Below are positions 25,319 to 33,926 of a DNA stretch of 64,000 bases, one piece after another. Below the pieces are notes generated by a model. That model saw nothing but the letters and a program-made list of their open reading frames with translations. It was not told where the DNA came from and did not search any database. The DNA is from Methylobacterium tarhaniae (GTDB lineage: Bacteria > Pseudomonadota > Alphaproteobacteria > Rhizobiales > Beijerinckiaceae), in the NCBI RefSeq assembly GCF_001043955.1, contig NZ_LABZ01000005.1:1-64000 (forward strand). The letters are read 5' to 3'. The translations under genes were made by a program, and so were the position numbers. The stretch's first letter is position 1. The number at the start of each line of letters is the position of its first letter.

Positions 25319-28300
25319 ATGATCGCGGGCTGGACGGTGGTGCTGGCGGCCCTCGTCTATATCTGCGCCCTGTTCGCGGTGGCGCATTGGGGCGACGTCG
25401 CCGGGCGGGCCCTGATGCGCGACGCGCGGGTGCGGCCGACGATCTACGCCCTGTCGCTGGCGGTCTACTGCACCTCCTGGACCTTCTTCGGCTCGGTCGG
25501 CCTCGCCAGCCATGCCGGGCTCGACTTCCTCACCATCTATGTCGGCCCGATCCTGGTCGTGGGCTTCGGCTACCGGCTGGTCGCCCGAGTGGTGCGGATC
25601 GCGAAAGCCCAGAACTCGACCTCGATCGCCGATTTCATCGCCGCCCGCTACGGCAAGAGCGAGCGCATCGCCGCCCTGGTCTGCCTGATCGCGGTGGTGG
25701 GCGCAGTGCCCTACATCGCCCTGCAATTGCGGGCGGTGACGGCCTCGCTGCAGGTCTTCCTGCAGGCCACCGACGGGGTCGGGGCGCCGGCGGGCATGCT
25801 GGGCGATCTCGGCCTGTTCGTGGCCCTGGTGCTGGCGGGCTTCGCGGTCGCCTTCGGCACCCGTCACGCCGACGCCACCGAGCACCAGGACGGGCTGACC
25901 CTGGCGGTGGCGCTGGAATCCCTCGTCAAGCTCCTGGCCTTCCTCACGGTCGGCGGCTTCGTGGTCGGCTGGATGCTGCGCGACCTGCCGGAATCCTCGA
26001 CCGCCGTGCACGGCCTCGGGACGCTCGCCGGCCAGACCTCCGGCCCCGCGACGCTGATCGTCCAGACCCTGCTCTCGGCCGCGGCCGTGCTGCTGCTGCC
26101 GCGCCAGTTCCACATGGCGGTGGTGGAGAACCGGGCGGTCGCCGATGTCGGGCGGGCGGCCTGGACCTTCCCGCTCTACCTCGTCCTCATCAACCTGTTC
26201 GTGGTGCCGCTGGCTCTGGCCGGCCTCGCCCTCTTCCCGGAGGGCACGGTGCAGCGCGACATGACGGTGCTCGCCCTGCCGCTGCACGAGCGGGCCGACG
26301 GCATCGCGCTCATCGCCTTCATCGGCGGCCTCTCCGCCGCGACCGCGATGGTCATCGTCGAGTCGGTCGCGGTGGCGATCATGATCTCGAACCACCTCGT
26401 CATCCCGGTCGCCTTGCGCCGGCGCAACCTGGTGGCGGGCGCCGCCCCCTCCCCCGAGCCCGGCGCTCCGGATCTCGGCGGCTACGTGCTGGTGGTGCGG
26501 CGCGCGGCCATCGTGGCGGTCGTGCTGGTGGCCTACATCTATTCCCGGATCGCCGGCGAGGTGGCGCTCGCCTCGATCGGGCTCCTGTCCTTCGCGGCGG
26601 TGGCGCAGATCGGCCCGGCCTTCGTCGGCGCGCTCACCTGGGGCCGGGGCACCGGCTCGGGTGCCGCCGCGGGGCTGATCGTCGGCTTCGCGGTCTGGCT
26701 CTACACCCTGCTGCTGCCGAGCCTCGTCACCGGCGACGGCTGGGCCGCGACGCTCATCGCCGAAGGGCCGTTCGGCATCGGCTCCCTGAGCCCGACGGCG
26801 CTGATGGGCGTCGACGACTTTCCCCGCCTCGTCCACGGCACGCTGTGGAGCCTCGGCCTCAACACGCTGGCCTACATCGTCGGCTCGCTCCTGCGCCCGC
26901 CGACCGCGATCGAGCGGCTGCAGGCCGAGGCTTTCGGGCAGGTCTCGGACTTCGACGAGGCCGGGCCCGTGGCACCGAGCTTCCGGCTGTTTCGCAGCGC
27001 CGTGACCCTGGGGGAGCTGCGCGCGACGGTGGCGCGCTTCCTCGGCGAGGAGCGGGCGGTGCGGGCCTTCGAGGAATTCGCTCAGGGACAGGGTCGTGGG
27101 CCGGTGCGGGACGAGGCGGTCGCCGGCCTGCCGGAGTTGCGCCACGCCGAGCACCTGCTCGCCTCGGCGATCGGGGCGTCCTCGGCCCGGCTCGCCCTGT
27201 CGCTGCTGCTGCGCCGGCGCAACGTCTCGCCGAAGGCCGCGCTCAAGCTCCTCGACGACGCCTCCGCGGCGTTCCAGTACAGCCGCGACGTCCTCCAGCA
27301 CGGGCTCGATCACGCCAAGCAGGGCATCACGGTCTTCGACCGCGACATGAAGCTGATCGTCTGGAACCGCGCCTTCGCCGACCTCTACGACCTGCCGCCG
27401 GACATGATCCAGACCGGGATCGGGCTGGAGGCCATCGTGCGCTTCAATGCCGGGCGCGGCGCCTACGGGGCGCGGGACGCCGACACCCTGGTGCGCGAGC
27501 GCATCGCCGCCTTCCGGCTCGAATCCGGGCCGCAGCGCCTGCGGCTGCATCCGAGCGGCCGGGTGATCGAGATCCGCGCCAACCTGCTGCCGAATGGCGG
27601 CGTGGTGGCGACCTATACCGACGTGACCGACTCGGTCGCCGCCGAGGAGGCCCGCACCCGCCTCAACGAGGAGCTGGAGAGCCGCGTGCGCGAGCGCACC
27701 GAGGAGCTGACCCGCCTCAACGCGGCGCTAACCCGTGCCAAGGCCGAGGCCGAGGAGGCCAACGCCTCGAAGACCCGCTTCCTCGCGGCGGCGAGCCACG
27801 ACATCCTCCAGCCGCTCAACGCCGCCCGGCTCTATGCCAGCGCGCTGGTCGAGCGCGACCGGGGCACCGACCCGACGCTCGCCGAGAATGTCGACGCCTC
27901 CCTCGACGCCGTCGAGGAGATCCTGACCGCCCTGCTCGAGATCTCGCGCCTCGATACCGGGGCCCTGAAGCCCCAGCTCTCGATCGTCCGGGTGTCCGAG
28001 CTCTTTCGCCAGGTCCAGCGCGAGTTCGGCCCGATGGCGCGGGAGAAGGGCCTGCGCCTGACCGTGATGCCCTCGTCGCTGGCGCTCCGCTCGGACCGGC
28101 AATTGCTGCGCCGGCTCCTGCACAACCTCGTGTCGAATGCCATCAAGTACACGCCGCAAGGCCGCGTCCTGGTCGGCGCGCGGCGGCGGGGCGACCGGGT
28201 GGTGCTGATGGTGTGCGATACCGGCCTCGGCATCCCGGCCGCGCAGCAGAAGCTGGTCTTCCGCGAGTTCCAGCGCCTCGACCAGGGCGCGCGGGTCGCC

Positions 28301-28864
28301 CGGGGCCTCGGCCTCGGCCTGTCGATCGTCGACCGGACCGCCCGGCTCCTCGACCACCCGGTGACCCTCGCCTCGCGGCCGGGCCACGGCTCGGCCTTCT
28401 CGGTCGCGGTCCCGAGCGCTCCCTTGCGCCCCGTCGTCGAGGCCCAGGGAGAGGCGCCGCGCCCGGCCACCGTGCCGCTCGCCGGATTGACGGTGCTGGC
28501 CATCGACAACGAGCCGGCGATCGTCGACGGGATGCGGGTGCTGGTCGGCAGCTGGGGCTGCGCGCTGCACACCGCCGGGTCGCTCAGCGAGGCCCTGGCC
28601 CTGGTGCTCGGCGGCGGCGTGCGCCCGGACGTGATCGTGGCGGATTACCACCTCGACCAGGGTACCGGGCTCGACCTGATCGCGGGCTTGCGGGCGGCCT
28701 TGGCCGCCGACATCCCGGCGGTGCTCCTGACCGCCGACCGCTCGCCGGACGTGCGCGATGCCGCCGCGGCGCAGAGGGTTCAGGTGCTCGGCAAGCCGCT
28801 CAAGCCGGCGGCGCTCCGCGCCCTGCTGACCCGGTGGCGCGGCGAGCGAGCGGCGGCGGAATAG
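25319..28864 (+). CDS. Transporter-like hybrid histidine kinase (SSS-STAC-PAS-HisKA-HATPase-REC), CbrA type
   Basis: An 1181-residue membrane sensor. Residues 1 to about 560 form a sodium/solute-symporter (SLC5) fold with about 13 helices (for example NSTSIADFIAARYGKSERIA). A STAC-like segment follows near 600-650 (ASSARLALSLLLRRRN). PAS starts near 659 (ITVFDRDMKLIVWNRAFADL), then a coiled coil, the H-box FLAAASHDILQPLNAARLYA with His827, an ATPase domain (LVSNAIKYTPQG, GLGLGLSIVDR), and a receiver domain with Asp1109 in VIVADYHLDQGTG. The layout is that of CbrA, which controls carbon and nitrogen use, plus a C-terminal receiver. No cognate regulator gene lies adjacent. Whether it transports anything is unknown. 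Confidence 0.93.
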   Translation: MIAGWTVVLAALVYICALFAVAHWGDVAGRALMRDARVRPTIYALSLAVYCTSWTFFGSVGLASHAGLDFLTIYVGPILVVGFGYRLVARVVRIAKAQNSTSIADFIAARYGKSERIAALVCLIAVVGAVPYIALQLRAVTASLQVFLQATDGVGAPAGMLGDLGLFVALVLAGFAVAFGTRHADATEHQDGLTLAVALESLVKLLAFLTVGGFVVGWMLRDLPESSTAVHGLGTLAGQTSGPATLIVQTLLSAAAVLLLPRQFHMAVVENRAVADVGRAAWTFPLYLVLINLFVVPLALAGLALFPEGTVQRDMTVLALPLHERADGIALIAFIGGLSAATAMVIVESVAVAIMISNHLVIPVALRRRNLVAGAAPSPEPGAPDLGGYVLVVRRAAIVAVVLVAYIYSRIAGEVALASIGLLSFAAVAQIGPAFVGALTWGRGTGSGAAAGLIVGFAVWLYTLLLPSLVTGDGWAATLIAEGPFGIGSLSPTALMGVDDFPRLVHGTLWSLGLNTLAYIVGSLLRPPTAIERLQAEAFGQVSDFDEAGPVAPSFRLFRSAVTLGELRATVARFLGEERAVRAFEEFAQGQGRGPVRDEAVAGLPELRHAEHLLASAIGASSARLALSLLLRRRNVSPKAALKLLDDASAAFQYSRDVLQHGLDHAKQGITVFDRDMKLIVWNRAFADLYDLPPDMIQTGIGLEAIVRFNAGRGAYGARDADTLVRERIAAFRLESGPQRLRLHPSGRVIEIRANLLPNGGVVATYTDVTDSVAAEEARTRLNEELESRVRERTEELTRLNAALTRAKAEAEEANASKTRFLAAASHDILQPLNAARLYASALVERDRGTDPTLAENVDASLDAVEEILTALLEISRLDTGALKPQLSIVRVSELFRQVQREFGPMAREKGLRLTVMPSSLALRSDRQLLRRLLHNLVSNAIKYTPQGRVLVGARRRGDRVVLMVCDTGLGIPAAQQKLVFREFQRLDQGARVARGLGLGLSIVDRTARLLDHPVTLASRPGHGSAFSVAVPSAPLRPVVEAQGEAPRPATVPLAGLTVLAIDNEPAIVDGMRVLVGSWGCALHTAGSLSEALALVLGGGVRPDVIVADYHLDQGTGLDLIAGLRAALAADIPAVLLTADRSPDVRDAAAAQRVQVLGKPLKPAALRALLTRWRGERAAAE

Positions 28865-28871
28865 GTCTTCG

Positions 28872-29498
28872 TCAGTGGCGCACCCACATCACCCGGGCCA
28901 TCCAGGCGATCTCGGAGGTCGGGATCACCCGGTCGGGCTCGCCGGGAACCGGCAGGCTGAACTCGGCGGCCTGGGCGGTGCGCCGCTTCAGCTCCGCCGC
29001 CAGGATGCCGCCGCCGCCCAGGCAGGTCACCACCCGGTCGCCCTTGCGCATCGCCGCGGTGGCGGAGACCACCAGCACGTCGCCCTCCCGGTAGAGCGGG
29101 GTCAGGTCGCCGCCCCGCACCTGGATGGCGAAGCAGCCTTCCGGTCCGAGACCCGGAAGCTCCATCTCCTGCAGGACGCCGCCGTTCCCCGGCAGGCCGT
29201 TGGCGCCGATATGCCCCATCGCATCCTCGCTGCCGATCAGCGGCACCATGATGCGGGACTCGGAGGCCAGCGGCTCGATCAGGCGCAGGAACTCGTCGAG
29301 GGAGGAGCCGGTGGCAGCCAGGATCTTGGCGACCGACTCCGTCGACGGCCAGCGCTTGCGCCCGTCCGGGCTGACCCGCTTCGAGCGATTGAAGCTCGTC
29401 GCGTCGAGCCCGGCGCGTTTCGCGAGGCCGGAAGCCGTCAGGTTGTTGCGCTGGGCGAGGTGGTCGATCGCGGACCAGATACGCTCGTGGGACAGCAT
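28872..29498 (-). CDS. HTH regulator with S24/LexA-like domain lacking the catalytic Ser
   Basis: A 208-residue repressor-like protein. An XRE-type helix-turn-helix covers about residues 15-60 (NLTASGLAKRAGLDATSFNR). The C-terminal part is an S24 (LexA/CI) domain: ADLTPLYREGD-like block as RGGDLTPLYREGDVLVV, and AAELKRR near the expected Lys. In self-cleaving members the first block reads GDSMxP; here the Ser position is Asp, so autocleavage looks impossible. Such proteins may sense ligands by the S24 fold alone. Start ATG 29498 follows CAGGTC. It is convergent with the hybrid kinase gene, eight bases apart, and divergent from the DUF952 gene. Confidence 0.85.
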   Translation of the reverse strand: MLSHERIWSAIDHLAQRNNLTASGLAKRAGLDATSFNRSKRVSPDGRKRWPSTESVAKILAATGSSLDEFLRLIEPLASESRIMVPLIGSEDAMGHIGANGLPGNGGVLQEMELPGLGPEGCFAIQVRGGDLTPLYREGDVLVVSATAAMRKGDRVVTCLGGGGILAAELKRRTAQAAEFSLPVPGEPDRVIPTSEIAWMARVMWVRH

Positions 29499-29646
29499 GG
29501 GGACCTGGCCTGACGCGGGCGGTGTTCACTACAGAACTAACAAATGTAAAGTACCGCACCCTCACCGAAAGGCAACGGCGTTGCCGCTTCGTCCCAGGGC
29601 CGCTATCGCTCGCCCGCCACCCCGCCCGAGGAGGCCTTCGTCCCTC

Positions 29647-29994
29647 ATGACCCTCATCTACAAGATATGCCCGGCCGACCTGTGGCGTGAAGCCGAGACG
29701 GCGGGCCGCTTCGACGGCGCGCCGGTCGATCTGACGGATGGCTTCATCCACTTCTCGACTGCCGCGCAAGCCCCCGAGACGGCTATCAAGCACTTCTCGG
29801 GCCAGGACAATCTTCTCCTGATCGCGGTCGACGCCGAGGCACTGGGGAAGGCTCTGCGCTACGAGCCGTCCCGCGGCGGCGCCCTGTTCCCGCACCTCTA
29901 CGGCCCGCTGCCGCTCGCCGCCGTCCGCAGCGTCGCGCCGCTGCCGGCCGGGCCTGACGGGATCCATATTTTCCCAGATCTTACAAGAGGTTGA
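29647..29994 (+). CDS. DUF952 family protein
   Basis: A 115-residue soluble protein of DUF952. Its hallmark is [10 protein letters not shown] at residues 30-38; [10 protein letters not shown] opens the fold and [11 protein letters not shown] closes it. The fold relates to ADP-ribosyl/gamma-glutamylcyclotransferase-like barrels, but no activity is established. ATG 29647 follows GAGGAGG with good spacing. The stop TGA lies two bases before the pyrD start, so the genes are likely translationally coupled. Confidence 0.9.
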   Translation: MTLIYKICPADLWREAETAGRFDGAPVDLTDGFIHFSTAAQAPETAIKHFSGQDNLLLIAVDAEALGKALRYEPSRGGALFPHLYGPLPLAAVRSVAPLPAGPDGIHIFPDLTRG

Positions 29995-29996
29995 CC

Positions 29997-31070
29997 GTGC
30001 TCTCGGCCGTCTTTCCGCTCGTCCGCCCGCTGCTGCACGCCCTCGACGCCGAATCCGCCCACAGCCTGACTGTTGCGGCACTTGCGCGCCTTCCTTTGCG
30101 ACATGCGCCCGCCGATGATCCCCGCCTCTGCGTAACCGTTATGTCCCGGCCCTTTCCCAACCCGGTCGGTCTGGCGGCGGGGTTCGACAAGGGAGCGCGG
30201 GCCCCGGACGCGCTGCTCGGGCTCGGATTCGGCTTCGTCGAGGTCGGCGGCGTGGTGCCCCGGCCGCAGCCGGGCAACCCGCGCCCGCGGGTCTTCCGGC
30301 TGCCGGAAGATGGGGCGGTGATCAACCGGTTCGGCCTCAACAGCGAGGGGCTGGCGGTGGTGCGGGCCCGCCTCGAGGCCAGGCGCAACCGTCCCGGGAT
30401 CGTCGGGGTGAATATCGGGGCCAACAAGGACGCGGCCGACCGCCTCGCCGACTACGTCGCCTGCACCCGCGGCCTCGCCGGCCTCGTCGACTTCATCACC
30501 GTCAACGTCTCCTCGCCCAACACCCCGGGCCTGCGCGACCTCCAGGGCGAAGCGTTCCTCGACGACCTGCTCGCCCGTGTGGTCGCCGCCCGCGACGAAG
30601 CCGGGACGGGCACGGCGGTGCTGCTCAAGATCGCTCCCGATCTCAGCCTCGACGGCCTCGACGCGATGACCGCCACCGCCCGGCGCCGGGGCGTCGACGC
30701 CCTCGTCGTCTCCAACACCACGGTGGCGCGGCCGGCGAGCCTCACCGGGGCGGCCAGGGGCGAGACCGGCGGCCTGTCCGGCCGGCCGCTCTTCTCGCCA
30801 TCGACCCGGCTCCTGGCCGAGACCTACCGGAGGGTCGGACGCGACCTGCCGCTGATCGGCGTCGGCGGGATCGATTCGGCGGAAGCCGCCTGGACCAAGA
30901 TCCGGGCCGGGGCCAGCCTGGTCCAGCTCTACTCGGCACTGGTCTATGCGGGCCCGGGTTTGGTCGAGGAGATCAAGGCGGGGCTGGTGCGCCGGATGGA
31001 GGCGGAGGGGCTCCACGGCCTCGCCGACGTCGTCGGGCGCGACGCGGCGGAGCTGGCGCGCTCGGCGTGA
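29997..31070 (+). CDS. pyrD: Dihydroorotate dehydrogenase, class 2 (quinone-dependent)
   Basis: A 357-residue FMN enzyme oxidising dihydroorotate to orotate in pyrimidine synthesis and passing electrons to ubiquinone at the inner membrane. Class 2 features are the N-terminal amphipathic helices ([16 protein letters not shown]), [12 protein letters not shown], the [19 protein letters not shown] block, catalytic Ser173 in [14 protein letters not shown], and [19 protein letters not shown] for FMN phosphate. Start GTG 29997 sits six bases after AGAGG; a TTG at 29991 overlapping the DUF952 stop is possible but too close to that ribosome site. Confidence 0.96.
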   Translation: MLSAVFPLVRPLLHALDAESAHSLTVAALARLPLRHAPADDPRLCVTVMSRPFPNPVGLAAGFDKGARAPDALLGLGFGFVEVGGVVPRPQPGNPRPRVFRLPEDGAVINRFGLNSEGLAVVRARLEARRNRPGIVGVNIGANKDAADRLADYVACTRGLAGLVDFITVNVSSPNTPGLRDLQGEAFLDDLLARVVAARDEAGTGTAVLLKIAPDLSLDGLDAMTATARRRGVDALVVSNTTVARPASLTGAARGETGGLSGRPLFSPSTRLLAETYRRVGRDLPLIGVGGIDSAEAAWTKIRAGASLVQLYSALVYAGPGLVEEIKAGLVRRMEAEGLHGLADVVGRDAAELARSA

Positions 31071-31108
31071 GGCGCCGCCGGTCGCGACACCTCTGCATCG
31101 TGAGCCCT

Positions 31109-31123
31109 GCCCGCTCTGCGGGC
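31109..31123. terminator. Small hairpin between pyrD and the convergent TPR gene
   Basis: GCCCGC (31109-31114) and GCGGGC (31118-31123) form a 6-bp stem with a three-base loop in the short convergent gap. No T tract; support is modest. Confidence 0.35.
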
Positions 31124-31129
31124 GGGCGG

Positions 31130-31951
31130 TCACATCGCCGATGCCGCGGCCCCATGCGGCGACTTCTTCTCCGCCGACCTGATCGCCTTCCAGGCGTTGG
31201 GCTGGGACACGACGGCGCGCAAGGCCGCTACGTTCTGCGCCGCCTCCGCCGGGCCGAGGTCGCGGGTCAGCACCTGCTCGGCCTCGGTGAAGCGGCCCTG
31301 CAGGCCGAGAACCAGGGCGAGGTTCTGGCGCACCCGCCCATCCGCGCGGGGATCGGCGCTCGCTTGGCGCAAGGTGGATTCCGCCTCGGGCAGGCGCTTG
31401 GCGAGCGCGTAGGACAGGCCGAGATTCGACAGGACCACCGGCTCGCCGGGCACGATCTTGAGGGCCGCCTCGTAGTAGCGCTGGGCCTGGACGTGGTCGC
31501 CAATCTGGTCGGCCACGGCGCCTTGGGCCGAGAGCACGCGCCAGTCGGGATTGGCCGGCGAGTGGGCGTTGCGCAGAACCTCCGCCGCCTCGGTGAAGCG
31601 GCCGATCTCGGCCAGGCTCTTGCCGTAGGCCGCGAGCACTGCCGGGTTCTTCGGGTTGCGCAGAGCCGTTTGCTGCAACACCGCCGCGGCCTGGGCGCCC
31701 TGGTCGGTCGCCCGCAGGGCCTGGGCATAGGCCATGGCCGTGCCGATCTCGGCCGGATCCTTCTCGTAGCGTGCGGCCAGGCGGCCGATGTCGCGCCGGG
31801 CGGTGTCCGCCGGGGCGCTGGCATCGATCGAACCGGTGGTGAGAGGCTGGCGCGACAGGCAGCCCGACGCCATCAGCGCCACCGCCGCGACGACGACGAG
31901 CCGCCGCAGGGGGTTCGAGCGGACGGGACGGGTCTCGACGGTCGCGGGCAT
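31130..31951 (-). CDS. TPR-repeat lipoprotein, TadD-like
   Basis: A 273-residue lipoprotein. The signal ends in LMASGC, with Cys31 as the lipidation site. The body is built of tetratricopeptide repeats from about residue 60 to 240 (AVLAAYGKSLAEIGRFTEAA; YYEAALKIVPGEPVVLSNLG; VRQNLALVLGLQGRFTEAE). This pattern matches the TadD-type outer-membrane accessory lipoprotein of Flp/tight-adherence pili, but no other tad or cpa genes are in the window, so the pilus role is inference. Start ATG 31951 follows GGAG. Convergent with pyrD. Confidence 0.85.
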   Translation of the reverse strand: MPATVETRPVRSNPLRRLVVVAAVALMASGCLSRQPLTTGSIDASAPADTARRDIGRLAARYEKDPAEIGTAMAYAQALRATDQGAQAAAVLQQTALRNPKNPAVLAAYGKSLAEIGRFTEAAEVLRNAHSPANPDWRVLSAQGAVADQIGDHVQAQRYYEAALKIVPGEPVVLSNLGLSYALAKRLPEAESTLRQASADPRADGRVRQNLALVLGLQGRFTEAEQVLTRDLGPAEAAQNVAALRAVVSQPNAWKAIRSAEKKSPHGAAASAM

Positions 31952-32041
31952 CGGCCACTCCAGGGGCGGGCCTGGGATGTGGTCACCTCGCTCCCACGGC
32001 CCTCGTGACCGTGGTGATAGATCGTTAACCCTAACTCGACG

Positions 32042-32242
32042 TTAACGCTGCGGCGTGTCCGACGGGGTCGCCTTCGGGGCGGGCTGGGGTGCCTTCGCCC
32101 CGCCCCGGTCGGTGCCGGTCCCGTGGCGACTCGGCGTCACCGGCTCGCCGGCATGGCTTTCACCGTCCTCGATGCCGATGGTCTCGCGCCGCTCAAGCGG
32201 GTTGATGGGCTTCCGACCCTCGGCCGAGTTGTCCTCCACCAT
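32042..32242 (-). CDS. Small hydrophilic protein, unknown
   Basis: A 66-residue polar protein (MVEDNSAEGRKPINPLERR at the start, a Pro/Lys-rich tail) with no membrane segment or known family. The ATG is preceded by AAGGAG at six bases, the best ribosome site in this area, which is the main reason to accept it. It lies between the TPR lipoprotein gene and the divergently transcribed leucyl aminopeptidase gene. Confidence 0.6.
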   Translation of the reverse strand: MVEDNSAEGRKPINPLERRETIGIEDGESHAGEPVTPSRHGTGTDRGGAKAPQPAPKATPSDTPQR

Positions 32243-32382
32243 GGGAATCTCCTTCGCGTGTTGCGGTGTCGTCCGGGGTGACGCCGGGCGGGCGTCCGGG
32301 GTTCCCGGGGCCGGCGGCGAGCATTGACAACCGCTCCGTCTTGGCTCCCCCTCCGGCCTTTCCCCGCGCGTTGAAGGAAGGG

Positions 32383-33771
32383 ATGCCCCGCGTGACCACG
32401 CTCCTGCCCGCGACCGAGGACGCCATCCCGATCCGCTGCGTCGACGCCGCCGGCTGGCCGGCCGTGGCGGCCGAGCTGCCGCCCCTCGCCGCCGCCTTCG
32501 CGCGGGCCTCCGGGTTCGAGGCCAAGCCCGGCAAGATCGCCCTGCTGCCGGGGCCGGACGGGGCGCTGGCGACCGTGCTGTTCGGGGTCGAGACCGGGGA
32601 GCGCGCCGATGCGTTCGCGGTCGGGCGCCTGCCCGAAGCCCTTCCCCAGGGGACCTACCGTCTCGAGGCGCTTCCCGGCGATCCGGCGCTGGCGGCGCTG
32701 GCCTGGCGGCTCTCGGGTTACCGCTTCGGCCGCTACCGCGAGCGGGCGGCGCCGAAGGCCCGGCTGGTCGCGCCCGAGGGCATCGATGCCGCCGAGATCG
32801 ACCGCATCGCCGATGCCGTGGCGGCGGGCCGCGACCTCGTCAACACGCCGGCGAACGACCTCGGCCCGGCGGAGATCGAGGCGGCGGCCCGGGCCCTCGC
32901 CGCGCGGTTCGGCGCCGCCATCGAGGTGGTGTCCGGCGAAAACCTGGAGCGGGGATTCCCGCTCATCGCCGCGGTGGGCCGGGCCTCGCCGCGGGCGCCG
33001 CGCCTGATCGACCTCACCTGGGGAGCGTCCGACGCGCCGCGTGTCACCCTCGTCGGCAAGGGCGTGGTGTTCGATACCGGTGGCCTCGACATCAAGCCCT
33101 CGGCCGCGATGCTTCTGATGAAGAAGGACATGGCCGGGGCCGCCGTGGCGCTCGCCGCCGCCGAGATGGTGATGGGGACGGGCCTGAACCTGCGCCTGCG
33201 AGTGCTGATCCCGACGGTCGAGAACGCGATCGCCGGGGACGCCTTCCGCCCCGGCGACGTGCTGGCGAGCCGGCGCGGCCTCACCGTCGAGATCGGCAAC
33301 ACCGACGCGGAAGGCCGGCTGATCCTGGCCGACGCGCTCGCCCTCGCCGATGAGGACGCGCCCGAGCTGGTCTTCGACTTCGCGACCCTCACGGGTGCAG
33401 CCCGGGTTGCGCTCGGCCCCGACCTGCCGGCCCTGTTCACCGAGGACGACGGGCTGGCGGCGGAGCTGGCCGCGACCGGGCTCGCCGTCAACGATCCGGT
33501 CTGGCGCATGCCGCTCTGGGCGCCCTACGGCTCCCTGCTCGACTCGAAGGTCGCCGACCTCAACAACGTCTCGGGCGGCCCCTTCGCCGGGGCGGTGACG
33601 GCGGCCCTGTTCCTGCGCCGCTTCGCGCCGGAGGCCAAGGCCCATGTCCACCTCGATCTCTACGGCTGGAACCCGAGCACGAAGCCCGGCCGGCCGGAGG
33701 GCGGCGAGGTGCAGACCGCACGCCTCGTCTACGCCCTGCTCCGGGCGCGCTATGGCGCGCGAAGCCAATAA
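32383..33771 (+). CDS. Leucyl aminopeptidase family (M17) protein
   Basis: A 462-residue cytosolic metallopeptidase that trims N-terminal residues from peptides. The metal and active-site motifs are VGKGVVFDTGGLDIKPS (about residues 225-241), LLMKKDMAGAA, and NTDAEGRLILAD (306-317), the M17 signature; KVADLNNVSGGPFAGA and HLDLYGWN lie toward the C-terminus. All usual ligands (Lys, Asp, Asp, Glu) are present. ATG 32383 follows AAGGAAGGG; an earlier in-frame ATG at 32266 would add 39 residues of unlikely composition. Strong hairpins follow the gene. Confidence 0.93.
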   Translation: MPRVTTLLPATEDAIPIRCVDAAGWPAVAAELPPLAAAFARASGFEAKPGKIALLPGPDGALATVLFGVETGERADAFAVGRLPEALPQGTYRLEALPGDPALAALAWRLSGYRFGRYRERAAPKARLVAPEGIDAAEIDRIADAVAAGRDLVNTPANDLGPAEIEAAARALAARFGAAIEVVSGENLERGFPLIAAVGRASPRAPRLIDLTWGASDAPRVTLVGKGVVFDTGGLDIKPSAAMLLMKKDMAGAAVALAAAEMVMGTGLNLRLRVLIPTVENAIAGDAFRPGDVLASRRGLTVEIGNTDAEGRLILADALALADEDAPELVFDFATLTGAARVALGPDLPALFTEDDGLAAELAATGLAVNDPVWRMPLWAPYGSLLDSKVADLNNVSGGPFAGAVTAALFLRRFAPEAKAHVHLDLYGWNPSTKPGRPEGGEVQTARLVYALLRARYGARSQ

Positions 33772-33777
33772 TACCGT

Positions 33778-33809
33778 CGCGCCTTCGAACAGACTTGTTC
33801 GAAGGCGCG
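33778..33809. terminator. Strong hairpin 1 in the pepA-ecsC convergent gap
   Basis: CGCGCCTTCGAACA (33778-33791) pairs perfectly with TGTTCGAAGGCGCG (33796-33809), a 14-bp stem with a four-base loop starting seven bases after the aminopeptidase stop. Confidence 0.8.
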
Positions 33810-33847
33810 AGGCAAGCCCGAACGGGCGTCGGCGCTGATGCGCCGGA

Positions 33848-33879
33848 CGCCTTCGCATCGACGTGTCGATGCGAAGGCG
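33848..33879. terminator. Strong hairpin 2 in the same convergent gap
   Basis: CGCCTTCGCATCGAC (33848-33862) pairs with GTCGATGCGAAGGCG (33865-33879), a 15-bp perfect palindrome with a two-base centre. Its arm CGCCTTCG is shared with hairpin 1, so the two can also pair with each other. It probably serves the minus-strand gene ending at 33927. Confidence 0.75.
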
Positions 33880-33926
33880 CGGGGGTATAAAGATGCGCTA
33901 CGGCGCGCGCCTCCAATCAAGATGCA

